Notes: generated from the sequence alone by a model not told the origin. Positions 25,527 through 34,861 are shown, counted from the first letter of the stretch. The stretch: DNA of 35,096 bases from Lentisphaeria bacterium (GCA_017504435.1 JAFVRD010000015.1:1-35096), one strand, 5' to 3'. A program made the numbers and translations.

Positions 25527-26804
25527 ATGAAACGTGCATTATTTATTACTTTGGGGTGCCGGCTCAATCATGCCGACACCGCATTGCTTGTGACCCGGCT
25601 GAAAAATGCCGGGTACGCTCCGGTTGACGGTGATGAACCGTCTCCGGATTTGATTGTTCTCAACAGTTGTGCCATTACAGCTGAAGCTGAAAAAAAAAGC
25701 CGTCAGCAAATCCGTCGGTTGCGCCGGGATTTCCCCGGTGCGGAAATTGCGGTTGCCGGATGTGCCGCCGAATTGGATCCGGAAAAAATGTTTGATTGCG
25801 GAGCTGATTTTGTATGGAGCAATCCGGACAAAAAAAATGTGTTCCGGCAATGTTCCGGACAAAAAAGCAATACCCTGAATGCCGACAGTTTTTCCGAGAA
25901 TGTGTTTGCGGAATTTCCATTCCGGACCCGGGCATTTATAAAAATTCAGGAAGGTTGTGACAATCATTGTTCCTATTGTATTGTTCCCACGGTACGCGGA
26001 CCTTCACGATCCCGAAAGTTTTCCGAATGTATTGCCGATTGCCGTCATGCAGTAGAGTCGGGATTTCCGGAGATAGTTCTGACTGGGGTTAATACCTGTA
26101 ATTATTGCGATGACGGTAAAAAACTGCCGGATTTGATTCGCGAGATCGCGGCATTACCGGGGGATTTCCGGATCAGATTGAGTTCCACTGAACCGCATCC
26201 TGATGATTTGACGCTGCCGCATTTGATTGCTGATCCGGCCAATAAATTGTGCCGTTTTCTGCATTTGTCCATGCAGCATGGCAGCGACCGGATACTGAAG
26301 GCGATGTACCGTCGTTATACAGCGGAGCAATTTATGGATTTTGTGGATTTTGTCCGTAAAATCGTGCCGGATATCCATATCGGGACTGATTTTATTATTG
26401 GTTTTCCCGGAGAAAACGAGCATGACTTTGCTGAAATGCTGAATGTGGCAGAGCAAGTTGCATTCGCTAATATCCATGCGTTTATATATTCGCCGCGTCC
26501 GGGGACACCTGCGGCTGAATTGCCAGACCGGATCGCTCCGGAAGTTGCGAAGCAGCGGATGCAGCAGCTCCGGCGCATTGCTGAAATAAATTCACGGGAA
26601 TTTGCGCTCAGTCAGCTGGGCAGGGAGACCCCGGTTATTTTTGAAAGGGCGCATGGCGGAATGCTGCATGGATGGAGTGATAATTATCTGGCAGTATCGG
26701 TGCCGGAGGGGACTTATCCGCAGGGTAAGATCATTTTGTTGAAAGCTGATGAAAAAAATCTGGCGGAAAATTTGCAAAGTGTGGTTTCCGGCGATATGTT
26801 ATAA
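25527..26804 (+). CDS. mtaB: tRNA t6A37 methylthiotransferase MtaB
   Basis: The protein has 425 aa. It is a radical-SAM methylthiotransferase that makes ms2t6A at position 37 of tRNAs. The N-terminal UPF0004 domain supplies the auxiliary cluster Cys in ITLGCRLN, LNSCAIT and AGCAAEL. The radical-SAM triad is in GCDNHCSYCIVP, and a TRAM-like C-terminus follows. TLGCRLN rather than TFGCQMN points to MtaB rather than MiaB, and no long TRAM typical of RimO is seen. ATG 25527 is used because upstream starts would overlap the transhydrogenase gene; no good Shine-Dalgarno is visible. It starts 8 nt after that gene, possibly by read-through. Confidence 0.88.
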   Translation: MKRALFITLGCRLNHADTALLVTRLKNAGYAPVDGDEPSPDLIVLNSCAITAEAEKKSRQQIRRLRRDFPGAEIAVAGCAAELDPEKMFDCGADFVWSNPDKKNVFRQCSGQKSNTLNADSFSENVFAEFPFRTRAFIKIQEGCDNHCSYCIVPTVRGPSRSRKFSECIADCRHAVESGFPEIVLTGVNTCNYCDDGKKLPDLIREIAALPGDFRIRLSSTEPHPDDLTLPHLIADPANKLCRFLHLSMQHGSDRILKAMYRRYTAEQFMDFVDFVRKIVPDIHIGTDFIIGFPGENEHDFAEMLNVAEQVAFANIHAFIYSPRPGTPAAELPDRIAPEVAKQRMQQLRRIAEINSREFALSQLGRETPVIFERAHGGMLHGWSDNYLAVSVPEGTYPQGKIILLKADEKNLAENLQSVVSGDML

Positions 26805-26807
26805 GAT

Positions 26808-27533
26808 ATGAAAAACATTATTACATCTCTCACATTAACAGGTTTGGTTCTCTTTTTTTGCGGTTGCGGCAAAGAGCATAAAGCTCCGCCCACTCAGAAA
26901 TTGGAATTGACCGTTCGTTTTTTCCGCAGTATTGCGAAAAAAAATTCTGTTGCGGCGGTACAACAGGGGCGCAAGTTGTATGCCCTTGATCCGAAGCAGG
27001 ATTATATTTTGCGGCTCATCAGTATTCAAGAGAGTAATGAGAGCGTTTTCAATGCCCAGACGTTGATTCGTCAGGGGCGAATCCAGGAGGCGTTGCCGAT
27101 CATTGCCAGTGCCGCAAAACAATATCCGGAAAACCGTATGCTGGTGTCTGCATATCCCAAACTGGTTCAGCTGCGCAATGCCGAAAAGTTGCTGATTGCT
27201 ATGAAAAATGCCAAAAATGCTTCAGCTATGAGAGGTGCAAGAATCGCTGCACGGGCAGGATTATCCAGAAATCTGACTCCCCAGTTGCGTAAATATTTGC
27301 AGGAATACGAGAAAATGGAGCAACGTATTACAGATAAAGAACGTCAACACACTCTGGATGCCAATGTCAACGCCAAACAAGATATCAAAAAAGCTCAGCA
27401 AGCTGCAGTTGAACGTGTTGCTAACGAGCGTTTTTATCAACAACAAACTGCGGAGAAACACGCAGAAGGCGAGGATGTGCGCCGTGAAGCCGGAGCTGTA
27501 CCGTTTGAAAATACGGAGCAAAAAGTCAAATGA
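26808..27533 (+). CDS. Putative lipoprotein with TPR-like helical region
   Basis: The protein has 241 aa. A lipoprotein signal peptide is visible: MKNIITSLTLTGLVLFFCGC, with the likely lipidated Cys at position 20 (FCG-C lipobox, slightly atypical). The mature part is alpha-helical, with TPR-like pairs (QTLIRQGRIQEALPIIASAA). It ends in a charged, Gln/Glu-rich helix around 170-220 that may form a coiled coil. I do not recognise a family. It starts 3 nt after mtaB and overlaps rsmG by 4 nt (ATGA), so it is co-expressed with tRNA and rRNA modification genes, probably by genome packing rather than function. Confidence 0.7.
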   Translation: MKNIITSLTLTGLVLFFCGCGKEHKAPPTQKLELTVRFFRSIAKKNSVAAVQQGRKLYALDPKQDYILRLISIQESNESVFNAQTLIRQGRIQEALPIIASAAKQYPENRMLVSAYPKLVQLRNAEKLLIAMKNAKNASAMRGARIAARAGLSRNLTPQLRKYLQEYEKMEQRITDKERQHTLDANVNAKQDIKKAQQAAVERVANERFYQQQTAEKHAEGEDVRREAGAVPFENTEQKVK

Positions 27534-28183
27534 GTTTTTCTCTTGCCGCTTTTGCTGCCCGGTGTAATATTATTGAACCGGATAGATTTGCCGTCCGGTG
27601 TGAAAAATTACGCTGTTTTCTGGAAGATTACAATCACAATGTGAATTTGACCCGGATCACCGGCAAAGAAGATTTTGAACTTAAACATGCTGCTGATTCG
27701 CTGAGTATTTTTCTGCAATTTCCGGAACTGCTGAAAAAAAGTATCCGCATTGCCGATATCGGATGCGGAGCAGGTTTTCCCAGTCTGATACTTGCGTTGG
27801 CGGTTCCGGAATGGGATATTACGGCGATTGATTCGACCGGCAAAAAAATAACTTTTGTCAACAGTGCAGCTGGATATCTTGGATTGAAAAATCTCCGGAC
27901 GGTGCATGGACGGGCAGTAGAATTGAATTGCAAAGCTGAATTCCGGCAGCAGTTTGATATCGTGACCGCCCGTGCGGTGGCGCCGTCTCCGAAAATATAT
28001 AATGAGACCAAAAATTTTCTCCGGCATAACGGACGTTATATATTTTATAAAACTCCATCTCAGGCGGAAGAAGAGTTTCCGGAGCTTGCCAGAATAAAGA
28101 ATGTCAGCTGGCAGTTGGGTGATGTTTTTGAATTGCCGCAGGACAGTGGCTGCCGCCGTTTTATAATCGGTGTACCCCGGTAA
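27530..28183 (+). CDS. rsmG: 16S rRNA m7G527 methyltransferase
   Basis: The protein has 217 aa, the usual size for RsmG (GidB). Typical segments are YNHNVNLTRITGKEDFELKHAADSL near 35-57, the SAM-binding IADIGCGAGFPSLILAL near 72-88, ITAIDSTGKKITFV and FDIVTARAVAPS. It methylates G527 of 16S rRNA; loss gives low-level streptomycin resistance in other bacteria. It overlaps the lipoprotein gene by ATGA and ends 4 nt before the membrane protein gene. Confidence 0.93.
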   Translation: MSFSLAAFAARCNIIEPDRFAVRCEKLRCFLEDYNHNVNLTRITGKEDFELKHAADSLSIFLQFPELLKKSIRIADIGCGAGFPSLILALAVPEWDITAIDSTGKKITFVNSAAGYLGLKNLRTVHGRAVELNCKAEFRQQFDIVTARAVAPSPKIYNETKNFLRHNGRYIFYKTPSQAEEEFPELARIKNVSWQLGDVFELPQDSGCRRFIIGVPR

Positions 28184-28187
28184 GTAT

Positions 28188-29507
28188 ATGAGCAAAAAAG
28201 GAAAGATATTATTTTTCATTTTTTGTCTGGCTGCGGCTGTATTGCTGGTGGTGACTGCCGCAGTTGCCTCCAACGTTCCGGAACGGCTCATTCGTCCGGA
28301 TTCTGACGGATATCTTGCTCCTGCCCGTGCGCTGTCAGAAAATTTATCTTATCCAACTACAGTAAGACCGCCGGGGTATCCGGTGCTGGCGGCATTGATA
28401 TATGCATGCGGCGGCAGTAATACGGCGTTGGCATTTACCGGTATACTGATTGCTGCCGGAGCATGTGGAGTTATTGGTTTTGCAGCCCGGAAATATACCG
28501 GGGACAGTCGGATCGCGGCTTTGGCAGTGCTTTTGACGGGGTTTAATATTACGATGATCGCCAATGCTCCGTTGTTGTTGAGTGACACATTGTTTTTTTT
28601 ATTTGCCGCCTGGCAATTCTGGTGGTTTGCCGGATTTTGGCGGGATTCAGGAATCCCGGCATTGTGGGGGTGTGCATTTACTGCGGCATTGGGAGTGTTG
28701 ATCCGGCCGATAAATATACTTTTTATAATTCCACTTATCGTATTGGTTTTGGTTCACGAAAAATTGCTGTTCCGTAAAAAAATCATAGCGTCAGTTGTGG
28801 CGGCAGGGATATTTTTTGCGGTAATAACACCGTGGATGTTTCGCAATTACAGTGCCGGAATGACATTTTCAATAGATACCAACACCGGAGCGATGCGTCA
28901 CCAGAATGGTGCGATGCTGATGGCGGAGGTCAACGGGACAGATTTTGAGAGTGAAAAAAAACGTTTGCTCAAAGAAGAATCAGAAATGATTTTTCCCGAT
29001 GCCGGCAGCCGGGAAAGGTGGCGGATCGCAGAATTCCGGAAAATGGTTGAACGTCATCCGTTTATATACCTGAAACAGCATTTTGACTGGCAGATATTAT
29101 TGCCGGATGCACCGACATTTCTGGAGAATTTCGGTATGACATCTGCCAACCGCGGCACGATGGGGGTATTGAAGAAATCCGGAATTCTGGCGGCAGTGCG
29201 TTATTATTTCGGTGAAAATTATCTGATGATTTTATTTGCATTGCTGCCGTTGTTGGCAATAACGCTGCTGCTTTATGCCGGAATGTTTGGCAAGTTGGTA
29301 ACTGATGCGGTGAATTTCAGGAGTAATTGGCGGGAATTGATTATTTTTCTGGCATTTTGTGAATATTATCTTTTTCTGCCCGGGGCGATAACTGCTCCGC
29401 GTTATCAATTACCAGCATTACCATTTATGTCAACGTTAGCGGCATGTGCATTGATTGGATTATGGGACAAAATCCGTGGTTTCCGCGATTTGAAATCAAA
29501 AAATTGA
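28188..29507 (+). CDS. Multi-pass membrane protein, GT-C (GT39/ArnT-like) glycosyltransferase-like
   Basis: The protein has 439 aa from ATG 28188; a GTG at 28170 would lie inside rsmG. There are roughly 10 hydrophobic segments. After the first helix, a periplasmic loop holds RPDSDGYLAPARAL and TVRPPGYPVLAALIY, the kind of acidic loop and following motif seen in GT-C transferases that use polyprenyl-phosphate sugars. Later come GVLIRPINILFIIPL and a soluble loop of about 90 residues. ArnT-like enzymes sugar lipids or proteins at the outer face of the inner membrane. Acceptor and donor here are unknown. Its 3' end overlaps comEC. Confidence 0.6.
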   Translation: MSKKGKILFFIFCLAAAVLLVVTAAVASNVPERLIRPDSDGYLAPARALSENLSYPTTVRPPGYPVLAALIYACGGSNTALAFTGILIAAGACGVIGFAARKYTGDSRIAALAVLLTGFNITMIANAPLLLSDTLFFLFAAWQFWWFAGFWRDSGIPALWGCAFTAALGVLIRPINILFIIPLIVLVLVHEKLLFRKKIIASVVAAGIFFAVITPWMFRNYSAGMTFSIDTNTGAMRHQNGAMLMAEVNGTDFESEKKRLLKEESEMIFPDAGSRERWRIAEFRKMVERHPFIYLKQHFDWQILLPDAPTFLENFGMTSANRGTMGVLKKSGILAAVRYYFGENYLMILFALLPLLAITLLLYAGMFGKLVTDAVNFRSNWRELIIFLAFCEYYLFLPGAITAPRYQLPALPFMSTLAACALIGLWDKIRGFRDLKSKN

Positions 29508-31555
29508 CCGCAATTGCCATCGGTTCCGGCATTGGTGCCGCATTGGGGTATGGGTTGCTGCCGTGGTATGTAGGGATACCGGTATTGCTGTTTGTACGGC
29601 TTATCCCGTCCCCGGTAAGAGCGAGGTATATTGCTGCGCTGGCAATATGTATTGTTTCCGGTGTAATCCATAAATACTTTGATGATCAGCAAATGGCACA
29701 GATCCCGCGGCATGCGTGCTGCTGGGATGGGATTGTTACTGTTGCGGATAAGAGGTTGACGATTCATGAGGCATTGCCGCAGCCGAGAGTTATCAATGCC
29801 GAAATATCCGCCTCCGGCAAAAGTTTTGCTGCAGCAGTTATTTTTCCGGCAGATTTTGGCAGAGTATTTTATGGAGACCGGTTCAAGGTCAGCGGTTCTT
29901 TGATACCGGCAGCTCCGGGCGGAATTGATTTTGACGGCTGCAAATTTGCCGGTCTGTTGCCGCCGTTATATGGCGGGCGTCCGCTGCTGATTATCCGCAA
30001 TGTGGAAAAAGTGCCGGAAACTTTCAATATGTTCCGGATATTTTTCCGGCTGCGGGAAGTTTTGCTTGAACGGATGCTGAAATATATAGATGATCCTGAA
30101 GCCGGTGCCATGGCGGCACGGATGTTTTTCAGTGCTTCGACCGGAGCATCCCGGCAGTTGAACCGTAATTTTGTAATTACCGGGACGGTACATTTATTTT
30201 CAGTTTCCGGAATACATGTATCCATTCTGGCGGGTATAATATTACTGTTGCTGCGTTTTGTACCTTTTGAATGGCGTTACCGGATCACCGCGTTTATTAT
30301 TCCGGTATATGTGATGTGTACCGGAGCATCGATCCCGGCGATCCGGGCGGGAACAATGATCGTTATCTGGTGTCTGATGCGAAGTATGCTTTATTATGCT
30401 CCGGGTTGGAATGCGATGATGTTGTGCTGGAGTGCATTTGCATTTCTTGCCCCGGAAACGGTGGGAGATCTTGGGGCACAATATTCTTTCGGGATCACGG
30501 CGGCGTTGATTTTGCTGATGGATAAATTACGTATTTTGAAACAGAAAGATCAGGAAATTCTGGAACTTATGCCTCCGCGTGATGCGTTGACCGGGCGCAA
30601 ACGAAAAATTTTCCGCCGGACACATCAAATCCGGGGGTTGCTGGCGGTTCCGCTGGTGGCGTTTGTTGCCGGCAGCGGCTTATCGCTGTTGCGTCAGAAT
30701 TTGTTTGTTCCGGGAAGTATTCTGACCAATTTTCTACTGCCGTTTTTGACGCCACTGCTTTTCCCGGGATTGATATTCAAACTGACTGCCGGAATGTTGC
30801 ATCCGGCGATAGACCGCTGCGGAGCATGGATTCTGGAAAAGTCATTTCAATTGCTCAGCTGCACAGTTTCATTTATGGCAGAGATCTTTGTGCCGTTTGC
30901 CGCGATCGATCCGCCCGGGTGGAGTGTGGCATTGTTTTATATTCTGCTGTTTACAGCTCTGAGTCATCGTAATCACAAACTGTGTTTCTGGTGTGTTGCC
31001 GGAATTTTATTATTACTGGGAGCGGCACCATTGTTGAAGTCTGATGCTCCGGGGCATATTTCCGTTATCAGCCGCGGGGCAGGGACTCCGGCGCTGCTGG
31101 CATATATACCCGCCGGAAGCAGAACGGCATGGATCGTGGACGTTCCGGATAATGTCAGTGCCAATATCGCAGGACGGAATTTGGCAAAATCCGGTGTTTT
31201 GTATTGCAATGTGGGTTTTTCTGCCGGAACTGGAACAAACTCTTATGGTCTGGAAATGCTGACCCGCCAATTATCATGTATCGTCTATCCGCCTGAAACG
31301 CGCCGGTCAAAAGCGTTTACCCGTAATATAACGCGCAGTAATGCGGTGATTGATCCGGTGAATAAGCTATTCCAAATATCCGCTTCGGGGAGAGGGGTGC
31401 TGCAATGGCAGACCGCAGATGGCGTGCAGATATTTGCAAGATCCACAGCAGAAGGCCGTCATATTTCTGTAAAATTACCCTCCGGGCGTAATATCGAAGC
31501 GTTGCTGCCGTGGTGTTCGATCCCGGTAGTGTGGCAATTGGAAATACCCAGATGA
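29462..31555 (+). CDS. comEC: ComEC/Rec2-family DNA-uptake channel protein
   Basis: The protein has 697 aa from ATG 29462; ATG 29444 would add six residues with a longer overlap into the upstream gene. It has N-terminal membrane helices, an OB-like segment (about 85-180), then the competence domain with HLFSVSGIHVSILAGI (about 240) and further helices. ComEC carries single-stranded DNA into the cytoplasm during transformation. The C-terminal region (about 510-690) keeps the strand pattern of the metallo-beta-lactamase-like domain (ISVISRGAGTPALLAYIPAG, WIVDVPDN) but has no HxHxDH motif, so nuclease activity is unlikely. No other com genes are in the window. Confidence 0.85.
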   Translation: MGQNPWFPRFEIKKLTAIAIGSGIGAALGYGLLPWYVGIPVLLFVRLIPSPVRARYIAALAICIVSGVIHKYFDDQQMAQIPRHACCWDGIVTVADKRLTIHEALPQPRVINAEISASGKSFAAAVIFPADFGRVFYGDRFKVSGSLIPAAPGGIDFDGCKFAGLLPPLYGGRPLLIIRNVEKVPETFNMFRIFFRLREVLLERMLKYIDDPEAGAMAARMFFSASTGASRQLNRNFVITGTVHLFSVSGIHVSILAGIILLLLRFVPFEWRYRITAFIIPVYVMCTGASIPAIRAGTMIVIWCLMRSMLYYAPGWNAMMLCWSAFAFLAPETVGDLGAQYSFGITAALILLMDKLRILKQKDQEILELMPPRDALTGRKRKIFRRTHQIRGLLAVPLVAFVAGSGLSLLRQNLFVPGSILTNFLLPFLTPLLFPGLIFKLTAGMLHPAIDRCGAWILEKSFQLLSCTVSFMAEIFVPFAAIDPPGWSVALFYILLFTALSHRNHKLCFWCVAGILLLLGAAPLLKSDAPGHISVISRGAGTPALLAYIPAGSRTAWIVDVPDNVSANIAGRNLAKSGVLYCNVGFSAGTGTNSYGLEMLTRQLSCIVYPPETRRSKAFTRNITRSNAVIDPVNKLFQISASGRGVLQWQTADGVQIFARSTAEGRHISVKLPSGRNIEALLPWCSIPVVWQLEIPR

Positions 31556-31596
31556 AATCTGTTCTGAAATATCGGGTATTAAGGCGGTATTTTTTT
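31542..31596 (+). terminator. Possible terminator overlapping the comEC stop
   Basis: AAATACC (31542-31548) can pair with GGTATTT (31586-31592), followed by four more T. A small internal hairpin CAGAT-GAA-ATCTG lies in the loop. The long loop makes it weak. Confidence 0.35.
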
Positions 31597-31612
31597 ATCG
31601 GGGCAAAAAAAA

Positions 31613-31688
31613 TGGAGCGAGTGACCGGAATCGAACCGGCGACAATCACGTTGGCAACGTGATGCTCTACCAACTGAGCTACACTCGC
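31613..31688 (-). tRNA. tRNA-Gly(GCC)
   Basis: This 76-nt cloverleaf is on the minus strand. Acceptor GCGAGTG pairs with CACTCGC, the D-arm has AGCTCAGTTGGTAGAGC, and the anticodon stem ATCACG/CGTGAT encloses loop TTGCCAA with anticodon GCC. The T-arm is GCCGGTTCGATTCCGGT. CCA is encoded and followed at once by eight T. It runs against the comEC and uppS genes. Confidence 0.95.
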
Positions 31689-31701
31689 ATCATGTTATAA
31701 T

Positions 31702-31729
31702 AATATAGCATTGCTTGAAAAAAATGCAA
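31702..31729 (-). promoter_or_regulatory. Promoter of tRNA-Gly
   Basis: Minus-strand TTGCAT, 16 nt, TATATT with TGC before the -10. It predicts a start only a few nt upstream of the tRNA 5' end. Confidence 0.7.
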
Positions 31730-31809
31730 ATAAAAAAAACTTTTTTTTGAAAAATTCCTGTTGAATGTGTCCAAATTCGTCCGGATAGTTTCCGGATCGT
31801 TCAAAGCTA

Positions 31810-31838
31810 TTGACAAAATCCGTACTTGATAGTATCTT
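31810..31838 (+). promoter_or_regulatory. Promoter of uppS-dxs
   Basis: TTGACA, 17 nt, TATCTT. It lies 38 nt upstream of the uppS ATG. The spacer between this and the tRNA-Gly promoter is AT-rich with no other feature. Confidence 0.75.
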
Positions 31839-31876
31839 ATATGGCAGAACATTTTTTTTACGAAAGGATTTATTTT

Positions 31877-32587
31877 ATGATTCAGCATGTAGCGATAATC
31901 ATGGACGGAAACGGACGCTGGGCGACCAGTCGCGGTTTGAGCCGTTCCGATGGACACCGGGCGGGGGCAAAACAAATATCTGTAGTTGCAGATGCTGCCA
32001 GAAAAATGGGTATCAAATATATGACCATTTACGCGTTTTCAACAGAAAACTGGAAACGCCCGCAGCCGGAAGTTGCGACACTGATGTCTTTGCTCCGCGA
32101 GTTTACTACCGACACACTGGATCAGATGATGGAAAACAATGTCCGTTTCTGTATCAGCGGCAGAGTTGAAGATATCCCGTTGATAGCCCGGAATTCGGTT
32201 TTCAATGCCATTGAAAAAACCCGTAATAATGACGGATTTACAATCAATGTCGCATTCAGTTACGGCGGACGTGCCGAAATTGTATATGCAGTGAATAAAA
32301 TTCTTAAGGAGCGCAAATCCGATAAACCGGTCACCGAAGAGGAGTTCAGAAACTATCTCTATCATCCGGAAATTCCCGATCCGGAACTGATGATCCGTAC
32401 TGGCGGAGAGTTGCGGATCAGCAATTTTTTGCTTTGGCAGATCTCTTATGCAGAACTTTACGTTACTCCGGTTTTTTGGCCAGATTTCGGAGCAGATGAA
32501 CTTCGCAAAGCGTTGGAGTCATTTGCGGGACGGGATCGTCGTTTCGGGGGATTGAATTTGCCGTCCGGTGATGCAGTTGATAAATAA
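31877..32587 (+). CDS. uppS: Undecaprenyl (polyprenyl) diphosphate synthase
   Basis: The protein has 236 aa. It is a cis-prenyltransferase that builds the C55 lipid carrier for cell-wall and surface polymers from FPP and IPP. Family landmarks are all present: IIMDGNGRWA (catalytic Asp), GHRAGAK, IYAFSTENWKRP, FSYGGRAEIV, and RTGGELRISNFLLWQ before FWPDF. ATG 31877 is chosen because AAAGGA lies about 8 nt upstream; an earlier in-frame start at 31826 would fall across the promoter -10. dxs overlaps its 3' end by 17 nt. Confidence 0.95.
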   Translation: MIQHVAIIMDGNGRWATSRGLSRSDGHRAGAKQISVVADAARKMGIKYMTIYAFSTENWKRPQPEVATLMSLLREFTTDTLDQMMENNVRFCISGRVEDIPLIARNSVFNAIEKTRNNDGFTINVAFSYGGRAEIVYAVNKILKERKSDKPVTEEEFRNYLYHPEIPDPELMIRTGGELRISNFLLWQISYAELYVTPVFWPDFGADELRKALESFAGRDRRFGGLNLPSGDAVDK

Positions 32588-34406
32588 TTTGCACGAATTG
32601 CGGGCATTGCCCAAAGAAAAACTGCCGGATCTGGCCCGTGAATTGCGGGAAGAGATCCTCAAAACCGTAAGTGCAAATGGAGGGCATCTGGCTTCCAATC
32701 TTGGGGTTGTGGAGTTGACGATCGCTTTGCACAGAGTATTCGATACGCCACGTGAACGGATTTTTTTTGATGTCGGACACCAGTGCTATGCCCATAAATT
32801 ACTTACCGGCAGAAAATCCGGACTTGAACGTTTGCGCCATTTTGACGGGGCAAGCGGTTTTACAACTCCGGCAGAATCTCCTTATGATCCGGTTGTTTCC
32901 GGACATGCAGGAGTCGCGTTGTCGGCGGCCCAGGGGTTTGCCGCCGCCGATCCGGATGTGAATGAGAAAATAATCGCTGTCATCGGAGACGGTTCCGCCG
33001 GAAACGGCGGTACACTGGAAGCATTGAACTATGCGTCTTCATGTCCCGGTAAAAAGCGGCTCATCGTTATTCTCAACGACAACCGGATGTCCATTTCTGA
33101 AAATGTCGGCGCAGTATCACAGATGTTGAATCGGGTCATTGCCGCAAAATCATATAACCGGATCCGCAAAAAACTGCGGAATCTTCTGGTCAGACGTTCC
33201 CGGATAAAGGCATTCTTTTCCAGAATATATGAAGCGGTCAAGTCGTTGCTGCTGCCGCCGTCGTTGCTCTTTGAATCTTTGGGATTCCGCTATTTCGGTG
33301 CATTGAATGGTCATGATTTCGGACAGTTGCTGCCTGTATTTGAAAAATTGCGGCAGATCGACGGGCCGATATTGGTCCATGTTATCACTGAAAAAGGTCA
33401 CGGAGTCGAATTTGCCAGCAATTTTCCGACTCTTTATCATGGGATATCCGGATGTGATCCGGATACCGGAGAGATGAAATCTGCTCCGGGCGGTTTTTCT
33501 GAAGCATTCGGCAATGCCATGTTAAAAATAGCTTCCGAAAGAGATGATATCGTAGCGGTATCTCCGGCTATGCTGGTCGGGACCGGATTATCCGATTTTG
33601 CCAGAGAATTTCCCGAACGTTGTCTGGATGTCGGAATTGCTGAAGGGCACGCATTGACTTTTGCTGCCGGTCTGGCGGCAGCCGGGAAACGTCCGGTATG
33701 TGCCTTCTATGATACATTTATGCAGCGGGCATTGGATGCGGTGTATCATGACATTGCTTTGGCAAAGCTGCCGGTTGTCATAGCTCTTGACCGTTCCGGA
33801 GCAGTTCCCGACGGGCCGACGCATCACGGGATATATAATTGCGGTTTTTTGCGTGCGGTTCCCGGTTTGACGATCATGACTCCCGGGAATGAAACTGAGA
33901 TAGAACCGATGCTGCGTTTTGCTGTTGATCTTGCGGCACCGGTGGTGATCCGGTATCCGCGCGGCAAATCGGCACGGAAGTTTCCGTGTGTGCCTTTGCA
34001 AATGGGGCAGGCAGTTATCAGGCGGCATGGTAATGATCGCGACCCGGTGATATGGAGTTGCGGTGCAGAAGTTTCTGTTGCCGTCGATGTCGCGGAAATA
34101 TTGACTGGTAAAGGAATGGATTGCACAGTTGTAGATGCCCGGTTTCTCAAGCCTTTTGACAGCGAAAAAGCTTTCATATTTGCCGGACGCAGGCAGTTTA
34201 CGATCGAAGATCATTGTGTTTCCGGAGGATTGGCTTCGGCTTTACGGGAGAGTCTGGATGGAATAAATCATGCTCCGGTTACGTCATTTGGTTGGAGTGA
34301 TAATGAGGTGATCCCGCATGGAGAACCCGATGTGTTAAGATGCAATTTCGGGTTGACTGCAGAACAAATTGCGGAAAAAATCATTAATATCTGTAAAAAA
34401 GTCTGA
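32571..34406 (+). CDS. dxs: 1-deoxy-D-xylulose-5-phosphate synthase
   Basis: The protein has 611 aa. It is a TPP-dependent enzyme that condenses pyruvate and glyceraldehyde 3-phosphate, the first step of the MEP isoprenoid pathway. GGHLASNLGVVELTIALH and FDVGHQCYAHKLLTGR are typical of the N-terminal domain. GDGSAGNGGTLEALNYAS with LNDN is the TPP/Mg site, MSISENVGAVS follows, and DRSGAVPDGPTHHG with IRYPRGKSA lies in the later domains. It overlaps uppS, putting precursor supply and polyprenyl synthesis in one operon. ATG 32571 follows a GTG, and the ribosome site is poor, so coupling with uppS is likely. Confidence 0.95.
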   Translation: MQLINNLHELRALPKEKLPDLARELREEILKTVSANGGHLASNLGVVELTIALHRVFDTPRERIFFDVGHQCYAHKLLTGRKSGLERLRHFDGASGFTTPAESPYDPVVSGHAGVALSAAQGFAAADPDVNEKIIAVIGDGSAGNGGTLEALNYASSCPGKKRLIVILNDNRMSISENVGAVSQMLNRVIAAKSYNRIRKKLRNLLVRRSRIKAFFSRIYEAVKSLLLPPSLLFESLGFRYFGALNGHDFGQLLPVFEKLRQIDGPILVHVITEKGHGVEFASNFPTLYHGISGCDPDTGEMKSAPGGFSEAFGNAMLKIASERDDIVAVSPAMLVGTGLSDFAREFPERCLDVGIAEGHALTFAAGLAAAGKRPVCAFYDTFMQRALDAVYHDIALAKLPVVIALDRSGAVPDGPTHHGIYNCGFLRAVPGLTIMTPGNETEIEPMLRFAVDLAAPVVIRYPRGKSARKFPCVPLQMGQAVIRRHGNDRDPVIWSCGAEVSVAVDVAEILTGKGMDCTVVDARFLKPFDSEKAFIFAGRRQFTIEDHCVSGGLASALRESLDGINHAPVTSFGWSDNEVIPHGEPDVLRCNFGLTAEQIAEKIINICKKV

Positions 34407-34414
34407 TTTTGCAT

Positions 34415-34442
34415 TTGCATTTTGCAATGTCAGTGCTATATT
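34415..34442 (+). promoter_or_regulatory. rpsO promoter
   Basis: TTGCAT, 16 nt (or TTTGCA, 17 nt), TATATT with AGTGC before the -10, just after dxs. The leader to rpsO is about 85 nt and contains a small stem TGTCC/GGACA (34477-34501). Confidence 0.65.
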
Positions 34443-34532
34443 AGGTACAAACGATCTGCTTGGTACGGTTTCTGATTGTCCGGGACTGTTGCTGAGGGAC
34501 ACGGGGAAAGAGTAATAAAGGAGAACAGGAAA

Positions 34533-34802
34533 ATGGACAAAGCTGTCAAACAGGAAATCATCAAAAAATATGCGCGTAAAGAGGGTGACACCGGATCTCC
34601 GGAAGTTCAGATAGCTCTGCTCAGCTCTCGCATCAGCACGCTGACCGAGCATTTGCGTGCCAATAAAAAAGATCACAGCACCCGTCGCGGTCTGTTGGCG
34701 ATGGTTGCCCTGCGTAAAAAATTGTTGGCTTATTTGGCCCGCGAGAACCGCGCCAGATATATTTCTCTGACAGATGAGCTTGGCATTCGCCGTGCGAAAT
34801 AA
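34533..34802 (+). CDS. rpsO: 30S ribosomal protein S15
   Basis: The protein has 89 aa, the standard length. [40 protein letters not shown] and [12 protein letters not shown] are the helices that grip the 16S three-way junction. ATG 34533 has AAGGAG 9 nt upstream. An apparent longer frame from 34476 runs through the leader and is not used. In many bacteria pnp follows rpsO; here tRNA-Ser follows. Confidence 0.97.
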   Translation: MDKAVKQEIIKKYARKEGDTGSPEVQIALLSSRISTLTEHLRANKKDHSTRRGLLAMVALRKKLLAYLARENRARYISLTDELGIRRAK

Positions 34803-34861
34803 GTCAGTTGAAAAATTGATTTCAGTCTTGCGGTAGTGACTGTAAAAATTTACCGTATTGC

